A stretch of DNA of 64,000 bases, from positions 205,003-269,002 of the forward strand of contig WGLT01000012.1 of the NCBI GenBank assembly GCA_016125425.1, written 5' to 3'. Made by a program: the position numbers and the translations under genes. Every line of letters starts with the position of its first letter. The stretch's first letter is position 1. The notes beneath the pieces are model-generated. The model did not search any database. It had not been told where the DNA came from and saw nothing but the letters and a program-made list of their open reading frames with translations. Below are positions 26,172 to 35,800 of this stretch, piece after piece. This DNA comes from Alphaproteobacteria bacterium (GTDB lineage: Bacteria; Pseudomonadota; Alphaproteobacteria; Caulobacterales; Parvularculaceae).

Positions 26172-27116
26172 TCACAGTCGCTCGCCGAGAAGCCGCGCCA
26201 TCTTGTCGATTGCGAGCAGACTGACGCGCTTGACCGCATCGACTGTGTTCGAGCCGTTATGCGAGCCGAAAATGCATCTGTCGAAGCGCCTCAGCGGGGA
26301 GGCGGGCGCGAGCGGTTCGACCTCGAACACGTCAAGGGCGGCCGAATGGACGACGCCGCTCTCAAGACCTTTAAGCAGCGCCCCTTCGGAAATGACCGGC
26401 CCGCGGCCGACATTCACGACGCGCACGCCGTTCTTCAGCTTCGAAAGCAGCGCTTCATTGAACATGCCGCGGGTCTCATTGTTCAGCGGGCAGGTGAATA
26501 TGAGGAAGTCCGCCTCGCCGATGCGCGCCGGCCATTCGGCGCGTTCGACCTCAAGGCCCTCGACGGGTTTGAAAAACGGATCATAGGCGATGACTTTGCA
26601 CCCGCAGGCGAGAATGCGCCGCGCCGTCTGCCGGCCGATATCGCCGAAACCGACGATCGCGACCGTCTTGCCGGACATGCTGACGCCCGCCGGTTTCGGC
26701 CAGAGATTCTTCTCGCGGATCTCCCGGTCGATGCGATAGCTCTCGCGCGCGAGGCCGAGCGCGTAGGCGAGCGCGAGATCGGCGACCTCGCCGCCGAATA
26801 CGCCCGGCGTGTTCTCGACCGGAACGCCGAAATCCTTGAAGGCCGCGAAGTCGACATTGTCGACGCCGACGCCCCATTTGACCGCCGCCTTCAGCCGGCC
26901 CTTGACGCCCGCCGCGACGACGTCGCGCGTCGCCGGATCGTCGCCGATGATCCAGCCGTCATAGAGCGGGATCTCCTTGATCAGCTCCTCGACCGTTTTG
27001 ACCTGGGTCATCTGCGCCGGAACGCATTCGAGCCCTTTTTCGGCGAAGGCCGAGCGGAACGACTCGATCATGCCGAGCATGGGCGGGCAGGTGACGTAGA
27101 TTTTCGGCGCGGTCAT
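26172..27116 (-). CDS. D-2-hydroxyacid dehydrogenase
   Basis: 314 residues of the NAD-dependent SerA-like family. The Rossmann motif is VAIVGFGDIGRQTARRI (around 150); the catalytic Arg region is NVGRGPVISEGALL; the Glu and His regions are LDVFEVEPLAP and FGSHNGSNT. The N-terminal catalytic half begins IYVTCPPMLGMIESF. It lies 5 bases after the CMP-sugar synthetase gene, which suggests it acts on a 2-keto/2-hydroxy acid sugar precursor rather than in serine synthesis. That role is inferred from context only. Confidence 0.82.
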   Translation of the reverse strand: MTAPKIYVTCPPMLGMIESFRSAFAEKGLECVPAQMTQVKTVEELIKEIPLYDGWIIGDDPATRDVVAAGVKGRLKAAVKWGVGVDNVDFAAFKDFGVPVENTPGVFGGEVADLALAYALGLARESYRIDREIREKNLWPKPAGVSMSGKTVAIVGFGDIGRQTARRILACGCKVIAYDPFFKPVEGLEVERAEWPARIGEADFLIFTCPLNNETRGMFNEALLSKLKNGVRVVNVGRGPVISEGALLKGLESGVVHSAALDVFEVEPLAPASPLRRFDRCIFGSHNGSNTVDAVKRVSLLAIDKMARLLGERL

Positions 27117-27121
27117 TCGTT

Positions 27122-27841
27122 TCAGTCCTCGGGAAGCGTTTCGCCGCGCGCCACGCGCATCAGCAGCGATTCAGCGATGAACCAGTCCGACTTCTCGTCG
27201 ATATCGACCGATTCGAGCGCAGGCGTCGCGAACAGGATCGGTTTTTCGCCGATGCGCGCTTTCGTTTTCGCAAAGCTCTCGGCGGTGAACAGATAGCAGA
27301 CGGAGTTCTCTTCGAGATAGGGCGGCAAATCCTGCGTGCGCACAAGATTGTTCGGGTCGTGATTAATGGCCGCGCCTTCAGGCGTATAAAAGCGCGTCTG
27401 ATGCGGCGTCACCGTAAAGAGCGAGTCCGCCTCGCCTTTCTCCAGCGCCGCTTGATAGCGCGCAATCATTTTCCGGATCGTCGCGACGGAAAGAAGCGGG
27501 TTCGTCGTATGCGTCATCAGGTAATAGTCCGACGGCGTGTTTTCGATATCGTCGGCCAGGACGAGATTCATCGAGACGAAATCGCCGCACAGCTCGGGCT
27601 TGCGGTCGCGGATCATCACCTTGCCGTCATAGGCGCCGTCCTTGAGGCCGTTGTCGGCGAGGATGGCGCGCGCGTCCGTGTTGATGACGATGCGGTCGAT
27701 CTCGGGCGTTTCGGCGAGCGTGTCGAGGATCCAGCGAAAAAGCGGTTTGCCCGCGATTTCCCGGAAATTCTTCGAGGTGACGCGCGCGCTGTGCGCTTTC
27801 ATCGGCAAGAGCGCGGTCAGGCTTTTCGATTGATTGATCAC
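27122..27841 (-). CDS. Acylneuraminate cytidylyltransferase-like protein
   Basis: 239 residues of the NeuA/KdsB-type CMP-sugar synthetase fold: ALLPMKAHSARVTSKNFREI is the CTP-binding start (LxARxGSKxxxxKN-like), followed by DRIVINTDARAI and, near the end, SVDIDEKSDWFIAE, the metal-binding region typical of NeuA. It would make a CMP-activated acidic sugar. Start is GTG 27841 with SD AGGAG. No neuB-like synthase is in the window, so the acid sugar must come from elsewhere. Confidence 0.82.
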   Translation of the reverse strand: MINQSKSLTALLPMKAHSARVTSKNFREIAGKPLFRWILDTLAETPEIDRIVINTDARAILADNGLKDGAYDGKVMIRDRKPELCGDFVSMNLVLADDIENTPSDYYLMTHTTNPLLSVATIRKMIARYQAALEKGEADSLFTVTPHQTRFYTPEGAAINHDPNNLVRTQDLPPYLEENSVCYLFTAESFAKTKARIGEKPILFATPALESVDIDEKSDWFIAESLLMRVARGETLPED

Positions 27842-27867
27842 GGGGTCTCCTGAATGCGAAGGCGCGC

Positions 27868-28857
27868 CTAACGGCGGGGCTGGGTCGAAGGTTTGGCGAG
27901 CACGGCGGGGCGCTCGCTTTCTGCGCGGCGGGTCGCGCGCCGGCGCTTTGACCGCGGATAATAATAGCTTTCCTTCTGCGCGCGCGAGAGCACGCGGTGC
28001 TCATTATGACCGAGATAAGCGCCCCAGAACTGCGCGAAGCGGAAACCGATGATGCCGGGCGCCTCCTTGAAGAAGCGCCGCTGTGCGATCGCCTCGCTGA
28101 AGTCGTGGAAAACGCCCGCCGAGAAGCAGCGCAGGAAATCGCTGAAATGAAAATGCACTTCCGGAAAGATTTCGCGTAAGGTGAGCGCTTCCCGGTAATA
28201 GCGCCGGCGCGTCTGCGAAAGCGTCTCTTCGTGAATGTGGATGACGGGCGCGTCCGCGACGTAGCCGATCCGTCCGCCCTCTTTCATGATCGCCTTGGCG
28301 AGGACCATGTCTTCGAGGCCGGTGACGTTTTCGTCGAAGCGATGTCTTTCCCAGAGTTCGCGCCGGATCGCCGCATTCGCATTATTGCAGAATGGTTCGG
28401 CCTGCGGAATTTTGTCGGCTTCGCCGAAATAATGCGCAAAAACCTGATGCTCGGAAAAGCGGCTGATCTCATGCCCGGTCTGGCCGCCATAGACATAATC
28501 GGCCGCTCCTTCGATCAGCGGCGCGACAAGATTGGCGAGCCAGCGCTCATGGGCGGGAATGCAATGCGCCGAGATGAAAACCAGATAGTCGCCCGTCGCC
28601 GCGTCGCAGCCCATATTGAGCGAGCGCCCGAAGGTGAATTCCGATTTCTTGATGTGGACGATCCGGCAGCCATGCTTTCGGGCGATGTCGAGCGTGCCGT
28701 CGGTCGAGCCGGAATCGACGAGAATGATCTCGACGCGCGCGCCGCCCGTCTCCTGCCGCTTGCAGGCGGACAGCGCATCGTCGAACCATTTCTCCTCGTT
28801 GAGCGCGCGGAAAATAATGCTGATCGCGCGTCCGGCGGTTTCGCCTTTTGCAGACAT
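27868..28857 (-). CDS. Family 2 glycosyltransferase
   Basis: 329 residues. GT-A motifs are AISIIFRALNEEKWFDDAL, IILVDSGSTDGTLDIAR, LNMGCDAATGDYLVFISAHC (in place of DxD) and RFDENVTGLEDMVLAKAIM. These resemble rhamnosyl/galactosyl transferases of surface glycans. The Lys/Arg-rich tail (KRRRATRRAES) may bind membrane lipids. It lies between the MptE-like/GT protein (76 bp upstream) and the CMP-sugar synthetase (26 bp downstream). Confidence 0.87.
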   Translation of the reverse strand: MSAKGETAGRAISIIFRALNEEKWFDDALSACKRQETGGARVEIILVDSGSTDGTLDIARKHGCRIVHIKKSEFTFGRSLNMGCDAATGDYLVFISAHCIPAHERWLANLVAPLIEGAADYVYGGQTGHEISRFSEHQVFAHYFGEADKIPQAEPFCNNANAAIRRELWERHRFDENVTGLEDMVLAKAIMKEGGRIGYVADAPVIHIHEETLSQTRRRYYREALTLREIFPEVHFHFSDFLRCFSAGVFHDFSEAIAQRRFFKEAPGIIGFRFAQFWGAYLGHNEHRVLSRAQKESYYYPRSKRRRATRRAESERPAVLAKPSTQPRR

Positions 28858-28933
28858 CGAATCGACCCCCGCGCCCGCATGCGACTGTCAGGAGGGCGCT
28901 CCTGTTTCTAGGCGATTTTCGGCCTCGGGCAAA

Positions 28934-30961
28934 TCATCGGGCCCGCCGCGCAAGGGCGAGATAGCGCCGGGCGAGAGCGCCGACCGCGAGGGCGCTCGCC
29001 GCCGCGGCCGCGCTCGCCGCGACGAGCCCGGCCGTCGCATCGAATGCGCCGGCCGCGGCGATGAGGGCGAGGGCGGCGAGGAGCGCTGCGGCGAGTTTGC
29101 GCCGCCTCCGCTTCAGCGCTCCGGCGCTCCAGCGGAGGAATCCCGCAAGCGATCGCGGCGGCAGGGTCGACGGCGCCGGCGCCGACAGCGGGGATTTCGG
29201 AGCCGGCGCGCGCCGCGCCGGCGCGCCGCCGCCGAGCAAGGCAACGAGATCGCCGGGACCGGCCGCCGCGCCCGTTTCGCGCAGCCGTGCGATCTGGCGC
29301 GCGACAAGGCGCGAATGCACAAGGCAGGCGTCGGGGCAGTCGCGCAGAATGCCGGCGAGCTGCTCGGCCTTTTCGGCGGGCGACGAGGACTCGTCGACAA
29401 TGTTCTGAATGAAATCGGTGTAACGCAGGCGCGCGCTGATCTCCTGCATCAGCCGCCAGTTCGGATTGTCGGGCTGGCGCGAATCGGCCGCCTCGAAAAG
29501 CGAATCGATGACGCAATCGAAAGCGAGCTCCGGGCTTTCGCGCACGAGCCGGTCCAGCTGTGGCTTCCAGGTTGCGGTCAGGAACTCGCGGAAGGCCGGA
29601 GCGCCCGCCGCATAGAGCGCATTGCCGTTGATATGGCGCATTTCGCGCGGGCCGAGCGCGTCGCGCCCGCGATAAATGCTGCCGATGATCCAGGGCGCGT
29701 CATCCGTCCTGACGAGGGCCGCGGCGCGGCCGAGCCAGTCGGGTCGGATCGGCGTACAGTCTGTTTCGAGCCAGAGCGCATAGCCCGGCAGATCCTTCAC
29801 TGCGTCGAGCCCGCCGAAAAACATATTGTTCGGTCCGGCGCGCCGGCCCTGCGCGCCGGCGGGCTTTGCGTTGTCGCGCTCGTACAGATCGGCCTCGCCC
29901 TTCAGGCCGAGATTGACATAGCGCGCGCCGGCGAAACAGCGCGCGAAGAAGGCCGAAGCTTTGAGCGCAGCCTCGATCTCGCCCCGCATGGCGGCGGCGG
30001 CGTCATTGTTGAACACGAAAACGAGCACCGGCCGGCGCGCGGGCGGCGCGCCGAGAAACGGAAAGAACGCCGGCTGCGACCACAGCCAGATATTGTCGAG
30101 AATCTGTCCCCGTTCGCCGGCGGTGACCGGAACGACGACCGAGGACAGCGCCGGCCCGCCGAGAAAGGTTTCGAGCGGGCGGAAAGGGAAAATCCCCTGC
30201 GTCGCCAGAACCGAATTTGGATTGGCGTTGAAGATATGCGTTTCGATCTTCTCTCGCAGGAAGTCGTCTCGTAACACGCCGAAGGCCTGCACATGCAGCT
30301 CGCCGTCATGTTCGGCCGGATTCGGCACGTGGAATTCGTCGCCCGGGCGCTGGTAATCGTCGAAAAAATAATTCGGATTGGAAGCGGGCGCCGCGTCAAG
30401 GCGCAGCCGGTTGCCTTCGAGCGCGCTCGCCTCCGTGAGATCGCGGTAGACGAGATCGACGCCGATCAGCGCGATTTCCCGATAGCCGAGCCAGGCGCCG
30501 TAGCGCAGCGCATAGGCGCCCGTCGTCAGTTTTGACTCGTCGGCGCTGCGAAAAAAGGGAGTCTCCCGGAAAGAAAGGCCGTGCGCGGCGCCGCGCGCGC
30601 CGTGCCAGTGCGCGACGAACTCGTCGAGAAAGACAAAGCGCGGATCTTTCGCGGCTTCGGGATGGTGATCGAGATAGCGCCCGGAGACAAACGCCGTCTC
30701 GATGCGCCCTTCGTTCATCAGGCGCCGGATTTCATTGTGATGCGTGTCGATCAGCGCGTCGTCGAGACAGGCGTAGTGCGTAGGCCGCCAGCCGATCCGG
30801 TCCCAATGGCGGTAGGCGGCGTTCATGCCGATCGTATCGGCGCCTTCCAGCGTGCTGAAGTCAAAGCCTCTAAGGCTCGGCCCGTTGCCGATGACGACAA
30901 GCCGCGCCTGCCGCTGCGCCAGGGCCGTTTTGCCGGCGGGGGAGCTGGATGCGAAGACCAT
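28934..30961 (-). CDS. MptE-like (DUF115) and glycosyltransferase fusion protein
   Basis: 675 residues from ATG 30961 (SD AAAGGAACG, 31 bases after the Wzt-like stop). Residues 15-270 are an MptE-like/DUF115 module: LVVIGNGPSLRGFDFSTL, TIGMNAAYRHWDRIGWRPTH and GYREIALIGVDLVYRD. Residues 310-540 look like a GT-A domain: VLVFVFNNDAAAAMRGEIE, ALWLETDCTPIRPDWLGRA (acidic metal motif) and MRHINGNALYAAGAPAF. The last 60 residues form two hydrophobic helices near LAAALLAALALIAAAGAF. DUF115 domains are found in Maf-type flagellin glycosyltransferases and surface-glycan proteins. The track's 68 extra residues are not used. Confidence 0.72.
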   Translation of the reverse strand: MVFASSSPAGKTALAQRQARLVVIGNGPSLRGFDFSTLEGADTIGMNAAYRHWDRIGWRPTHYACLDDALIDTHHNEIRRLMNEGRIETAFVSGRYLDHHPEAAKDPRFVFLDEFVAHWHGARGAAHGLSFRETPFFRSADESKLTTGAYALRYGAWLGYREIALIGVDLVYRDLTEASALEGNRLRLDAAPASNPNYFFDDYQRPGDEFHVPNPAEHDGELHVQAFGVLRDDFLREKIETHIFNANPNSVLATQGIFPFRPLETFLGGPALSSVVVPVTAGERGQILDNIWLWSQPAFFPFLGAPPARRPVLVFVFNNDAAAAMRGEIEAALKASAFFARCFAGARYVNLGLKGEADLYERDNAKPAGAQGRRAGPNNMFFGGLDAVKDLPGYALWLETDCTPIRPDWLGRAAALVRTDDAPWIIGSIYRGRDALGPREMRHINGNALYAAGAPAFREFLTATWKPQLDRLVRESPELAFDCVIDSLFEAADSRQPDNPNWRLMQEISARLRYTDFIQNIVDESSSPAEKAEQLAGILRDCPDACLVHSRLVARQIARLRETGAAAGPGDLVALLGGGAPARRAPAPKSPLSAPAPSTLPPRSLAGFLRWSAGALKRRRRKLAAALLAALALIAAAGAFDATAGLVAASAAAAASALAVGALARRYLALARRAR

Positions 30962-30992
30962 CGTTCCTTTCGGGCCGAACGGGCGCGAACAT

Positions 30993-31820
30993 TCAACTGC
31001 GCGCCCGGGCGCCGTCAACCGGCGCCGGTCCGGCGCGGTTCGCCGGACGCGGCTTTTGCGCCGCGCCGCGGGTCTCTGCGGCGTAGGCCTCGAGCGCGTC
31101 GCGGATGGGGCCGTCGAACCGGATCCGGCCCTTGTCGAGCCAGATGCCGCGGCTGCAGTTCTCAATCAGCAGATCGGGGCTGTGCGAGGCGAGAATGAGA
31201 ATGCCCGCCTTGCCGACGAATTCCTGCATGCGTTGCGACGCTTTCTGTTTGAACGCGGCGTCGCCCGCGCTGATCCACTCGTCGAGAATCAGGATCTCAG
31301 GATCGAAGGCGGTGGCGATCGCGAAGCTCAGGCGCATGCGCATGCCCGCCGAATAGGTCTCGACAGGCATGTCGAGGAACCGGCCGAGCTCGGAAAATTC
31401 AGCGATCTGATTGCGCTTTTCTTCGATCTCCTCGCGCGAGCGGCCTGCGGCGAGGCCTTTGAGCGTGATGTTTCGATGCCCCGTCGCTTCCGAACGCATG
31501 CCGAGATTGAGATTGATGAGATTGGTCGCGCGCCCGCGCGTTGCGACATAGCCGGCGTCGGGCGGATATATGCCTGCGAGCACCTGCAGAAGCGTCGTCT
31601 TGCCCGAGCCGTTCTTGCCGATAAGGGCGAGGCGGTCGCCGCCCTTCAGCGTGAAGGTGATGTCGCGCAGCGCCTTGACGGCGAGAATGCGCCCGTCCTT
31701 CCCGAGGATGAGCCGGTCGTCCTCCGTGAAGGGGATCGGATGGGCTTCTGTCTCGCTGGCGCTCGTGCGCTGGTAAAGCGGGAAAGTGAGCGAAACTTTT
31801 TCGGCGTGGATGGAATGCAT
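30993..31820 (-). CDS. ABC exporter ATPase, Wzt/KpsT-like
   Basis: 275 residues. Walker A is LIGKNGSGKTTLL, the signature is YSAGMRMRLSFA (the variant seen in polysaccharide exporters), Walker B is ILILDEW, and the switch His is in ILASHS. It would power export of a lipid-linked glycan across the inner membrane with the permease gene 74 bases upstream. It ends near residue 275, so it lacks the C-terminal carbohydrate-binding domain that cap-recognising Wzt proteins carry. Confidence 0.9.
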   Translation of the reverse strand: MHSIHAEKVSLTFPLYQRTSASETEAHPIPFTEDDRLILGKDGRILAVKALRDITFTLKGGDRLALIGKNGSGKTTLLQVLAGIYPPDAGYVATRGRATNLINLNLGMRSEATGHRNITLKGLAAGRSREEIEEKRNQIAEFSELGRFLDMPVETYSAGMRMRLSFAIATAFDPEILILDEWISAGDAAFKQKASQRMQEFVGKAGILILASHSPDLLIENCSRGIWLDKGRIRFDGPIRDALEAYAAETRGAAQKPRPANRAGPAPVDGARARS

Positions 31821-31894
31821 TGGCTACCGGTTACTGCGCCCCGACACAGGATGTCGCCCCTTTTCGCTCCTCGCGCAAGCCGGCACGCCGCGCC

Positions 31895-32833
31895 CTAGAC
31901 CCAGAACGGCAAGCGCCGGCGCATCCGCCAGGCGGCGATGGCGGCGGCGAGCCAGATAACGGCCGAGCTGATCAGCACGACGGCCCAGCTCGAAAGGCGG
32001 GGTTCTGCGCCCATGAGCGGCGCCCTGAAGATCTCAAGAAAATGAGTGAGCGGATTGACGTCGGCGAGCGTTGCGCGAATTCCGCGCATCTCCTCGCGCA
32101 CCCAGAGGATGGGCGTCATGAAAAACAAGACGCGCATGATTGTAGCGACAAGATGGGGAATATCTCGGTACCGCGCCCCGAACAGACCGAGGAAATACTG
32201 AATCGCAACGGCGTCGAGCAGAAAGATAGCGGCGGCTGGAAGCGATAAAAGAGAGAGCCAGGTCGGGCGCCAGCCAAAATAAATCATGACCCCCAGTGCG
32301 ACCAAAAGCTGCAAGGCGACAGTAAACACCGATCGGAAAATGCTCTTATAGACATAAATGGAATAGGGCAGGGTCGTGCTCTTGATCCAGTTGCCCGAAG
32401 CGCTGAAGACCTGACAGCCATCGGTTATATTGCCGACAAGGAATTGGTAGGTTGCGTAGCCAAGCGCCACATAGATGATGAACTGGTGCGCGCCCATTTT
32501 TGCAAACCCTGCGAAGAAAAAGGCGATCGTGCCGACAAAAACCGCGTAGGCGACGAAGATCCACAGAATGCCGAGTACGGACCGGCGATAGCGCTGCTGC
32601 ATCTCGTCCCAGGCGAAGGCCCGCCAGACCTCGCTCATGCCAAGGCCGTCAATGACATCTTCAAACAGAATGGTCGGCCGCGATGCGGCGGCGGAGGAGG
32701 AGACCGCCACGCCGGCGCCAGGCGGCGTGGCTGCAGACGGGGCGGCGCGCGGGATGTCGGCGGCGTTGCTCATTTCCGGCGAACGATTTGATTCTGGATT
32801 AAGTCGGTCTGCATTTCCAATATAATCGCTCAC
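31895..32833 (-). CDS. ABC-2 polysaccharide exporter permease, Wzm-like
   Basis: 312 residues with six membrane helices after a 60-residue Ala/Pro-rich N-terminal tail; e.g. ILWIFVAYAVFVGTIAFFF and WAVVLISSAVIWLAAAIAAW. The amphipathic RYRRSVLGILWIF is typical of Wzm/KpsM. The start is GTG 32833, overlapping the TGA of the mega-enzyme gene (GTGA) and preceded by GAGGA; ATG 32773 is a shorter alternative. The overlap implies coupled translation of enzyme and exporter. Confidence 0.88.
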   Translation of the reverse strand: MSDYIGNADRLNPESNRSPEMSNAADIPRAAPSAATPPGAGVAVSSSAAASRPTILFEDVIDGLGMSEVWRAFAWDEMQQRYRRSVLGILWIFVAYAVFVGTIAFFFAGFAKMGAHQFIIYVALGYATYQFLVGNITDGCQVFSASGNWIKSTTLPYSIYVYKSIFRSVFTVALQLLVALGVMIYFGWRPTWLSLLSLPAAAIFLLDAVAIQYFLGLFGARYRDIPHLVATIMRVLFFMTPILWVREEMRGIRATLADVNPLTHFLEIFRAPLMGAEPRLSSWAVVLISSAVIWLAAAIAAWRMRRRLPFWV

Positions 32834-35800
32834 CAGTCGAAATCCTCAGCATAGCCCAGATCTATCAGCGCCTGGCCGTAGCGTTCTTTGAAAACCTCTT
32901 TGATGCGCGGCGTGAAATATTCGCTCCACGGCCCGCTTTCGGGATTGGCCCAAGTGCGCCCCGTATCGGCCCCTGCAATATCCGGAACGCCCAGGAATTC
33001 GGCTATCCTTCTGAGAAACGTTTTGGAGTCCTTGGAAAATTCCTCGATCTTTACGGTCATGACCCGATGATCGTCAAACGGCGCCAGAATCTGGTTCTCA
33101 ATCACATCCTTAGAGATATTGTCGAGCTCGTACAAAAGCCCTTCTTCCTGCGAAAGTTCGCGCAGCACAGGCTGGTCTTCTGCAAGCTTGTCCCACACCC
33201 AACCATGTTGTTCGGTGTAGTGATTGCCCTTGTGGTGGAAATAGTCAGAAACCAGAATCTGTCTTGGATCACGAATAATCCGCAACCCTTTCCAGTCGCC
33301 GGTCGCGCGTTTAATCCGTTCAAGCGAGCGCCGGGTCGCGTTCGAGAAAAGCACAACGTCGCGCCCGCCTTCGTTGAGGCCGGTGAAATCGATATTGCAG
33401 AGGTCGAGCTCATCGCCGCTCCGAAAATGAAATGGCGGGTGCTCGATTTTATATTGGCGAATGCGTGCTCCTGTCGCTTCGGCGATCGTCGTGAATATTT
33501 CGGCCCGAAAAAACCGCGAAGCGCATTTGTGATGGCCGAAGAACACTAGTGTTCCGGGCGCATCAGGAAAACGCAGAGCCCCGATCTGGCGTTCACTGGC
33601 GGCTATGCGCTCGCGAAGACGGGGAATCTCAGCCGTGCGGACGAGGATTTGCTTGTGCAATACTTCGGCGCGCTCCCTGATCCCGGCCAGCTCTTCGTCC
33701 ATCCTCATGAAACCGGCGACTCTCTTTTGGGTCAACATCTCGGCTAACTCCGCGCGCGCATCGGCGGCCGATTTGATCGCGGCTCGCATTTCCGCGTTGA
33801 GGCGGGCCGTCTCCCGGCGGTTCATGTCAAGGTCTACTGATATTCGCCGATTTTCCCGGCGCATCGCTTCAAGTTTTCGGCCCTGCCGGTCCGCCTCTGT
33901 CCGCAGCGCCGCCGTTTCCGCCGAGAGCGCGTTCACATATTGATAGACGCGCAAGGCGAGGTAGAGAACGGCGAAAGCGAGCGCGCCGAACGCGGCGCCG
34001 CCCCAGAGGAGGGCGCGCCAGTCCGCAAGCGACGGCAGCAAGCCGAGACCCGCGATCCCGGCGAGCAGAAGCAGCGACGGGACCGTCCAGATCCGCCGCC
34101 GCCACAGTCCCGCCAATCCGCGCCGCGCGAGGCGCGCGGCGGCGAAGGCGCGCGGCGAGCGACGCATCAGCCATTCGCCGAAGGGCGCATAGAACGGCCG
34201 GCGCGGCGCTCGTTCATGTTGGGGCGCGGCGAGCGCCGGCGGCTTCCTGTGCAAATTCCTGAACAACGAATAATAATCTGCGCGCTCAAAGACCTCGAGA
34301 CGACCGCCTATTGTCGCGTTGTAAATTTTCCGGCCCGCGGATTCATAGGCGATCTTAGCCTGGCGATAGCTGTTTGCGACGCGATCTAGCTTGGGATCCT
34401 TCCACGTCTTGCCTTTGCCGAAATAATCCTTGTGGAAGTGATTGGGATCGTCTGTAGTCGAATAGATCCAGTTGCCTTCCCGCCCGTGCTCTTGCGGAAT
34501 AACGTAGTTGAAATCCATGCCGATCAGATAGACTTCAGTGAATCCCATGAAGAAAGCGAGCTGCATGTTGATATAGGTGACGGTCTGCCCGCAGAATAAC
34601 TCCTTCGTGGCGTCCGTCGAGAAGCGCGGCGCGCAATAGTTGGGGCTTGACTGCAAATAGAAGCCCCAGTTGGCGGGAAAGAAGAAAACATTGCGTCCAG
34701 GCGGATGAAGATCCTTGTAGTTGGCCGGGAAAAATTTGAATGGAACCTTGTAGGCCTTGATGTCTTCGATGTTCTCCTGCATGACGAGGTTATCTTCGAC
34801 GACGAAAAATGTCGGTTTGAAGCCCGTTTCTCTGGTCTTGTAGAAGAATGAATTGACCGCGAACGTATACTCGTTTTTGAGCAGCGAAAGATCATGCTTG
34901 TTGAGGGACGGGCCGTTGCCGATGATGAAACATCGTTTGCCCTTATACGCATTATGAAACTTCGATAGCGCCTGGCGCTCTTCTTCGGAGATATCGACAA
35001 TCTCGCGTTTTGCGTATGCGCCGAGATCGATGTCGTAGTGAGGATATAAGACATTCTCCGGCGTAAAGGGACGGGTCAGGCGTTTGCTCTCCTGCAAGGA
35101 CTCGATGAGCTGCTCGGCGATTTTCGGCGTCGCCGATTTTGCGATTTTTGACTGGCGGAAATCGGACAGCAACGCCTGAAGTCCGATACGGCGCAGGTTG
35201 AGCTCCTCCCGGAAGCGCTCTTTGATGTCTTCCGGCGCGTCGGCGAGCCGCTTGCGGACGCCCTCGATCATGTACAAAGTACGGCGGGCGATGAGCGCTC
35301 TGGCTATTGGCCGGGCCTTCCGGGCCGCCATGAACGCGTCCGCGTCGCGCCATTGCGCGAAGATCGTTTCGATATGCGCTTCGGTGGCGCATTTGCTGAG
35401 CGACCCGCTTCTCTGGCGATAGAAATATATTTCATCGCTGATCTCGCCGACCGATTTGCTAAATTCCAGCGCCTTGAAAGTGAAATAGAGATCCTCGTGC
35501 GGCGCGCGCGCGGGGAAGATCAGACCGTTTTCTTGAATAAGCTTCGTGCGATAAAGCCGGGCCCATGCTACCGACGGCGCAAATACGCCGAGCACTTTCT
35601 CAGCGGGCGAGAGCGCCGGGGATTCTTTCGGCATCTCGTGTTGCGGCAATTCGTCGGTACGGATCGGCTGGGCGACGCCGTCTTCGGAAACGCGGACAAA
35701 ACGGCCCGTAACGACATCAAAATCGCCGCGCTTTTGCTCCGCCCGCAAAGCGCTGACGGCGTTCGGCGAAACGTAATCGTCGCTGTCGACAAAAAGGATA

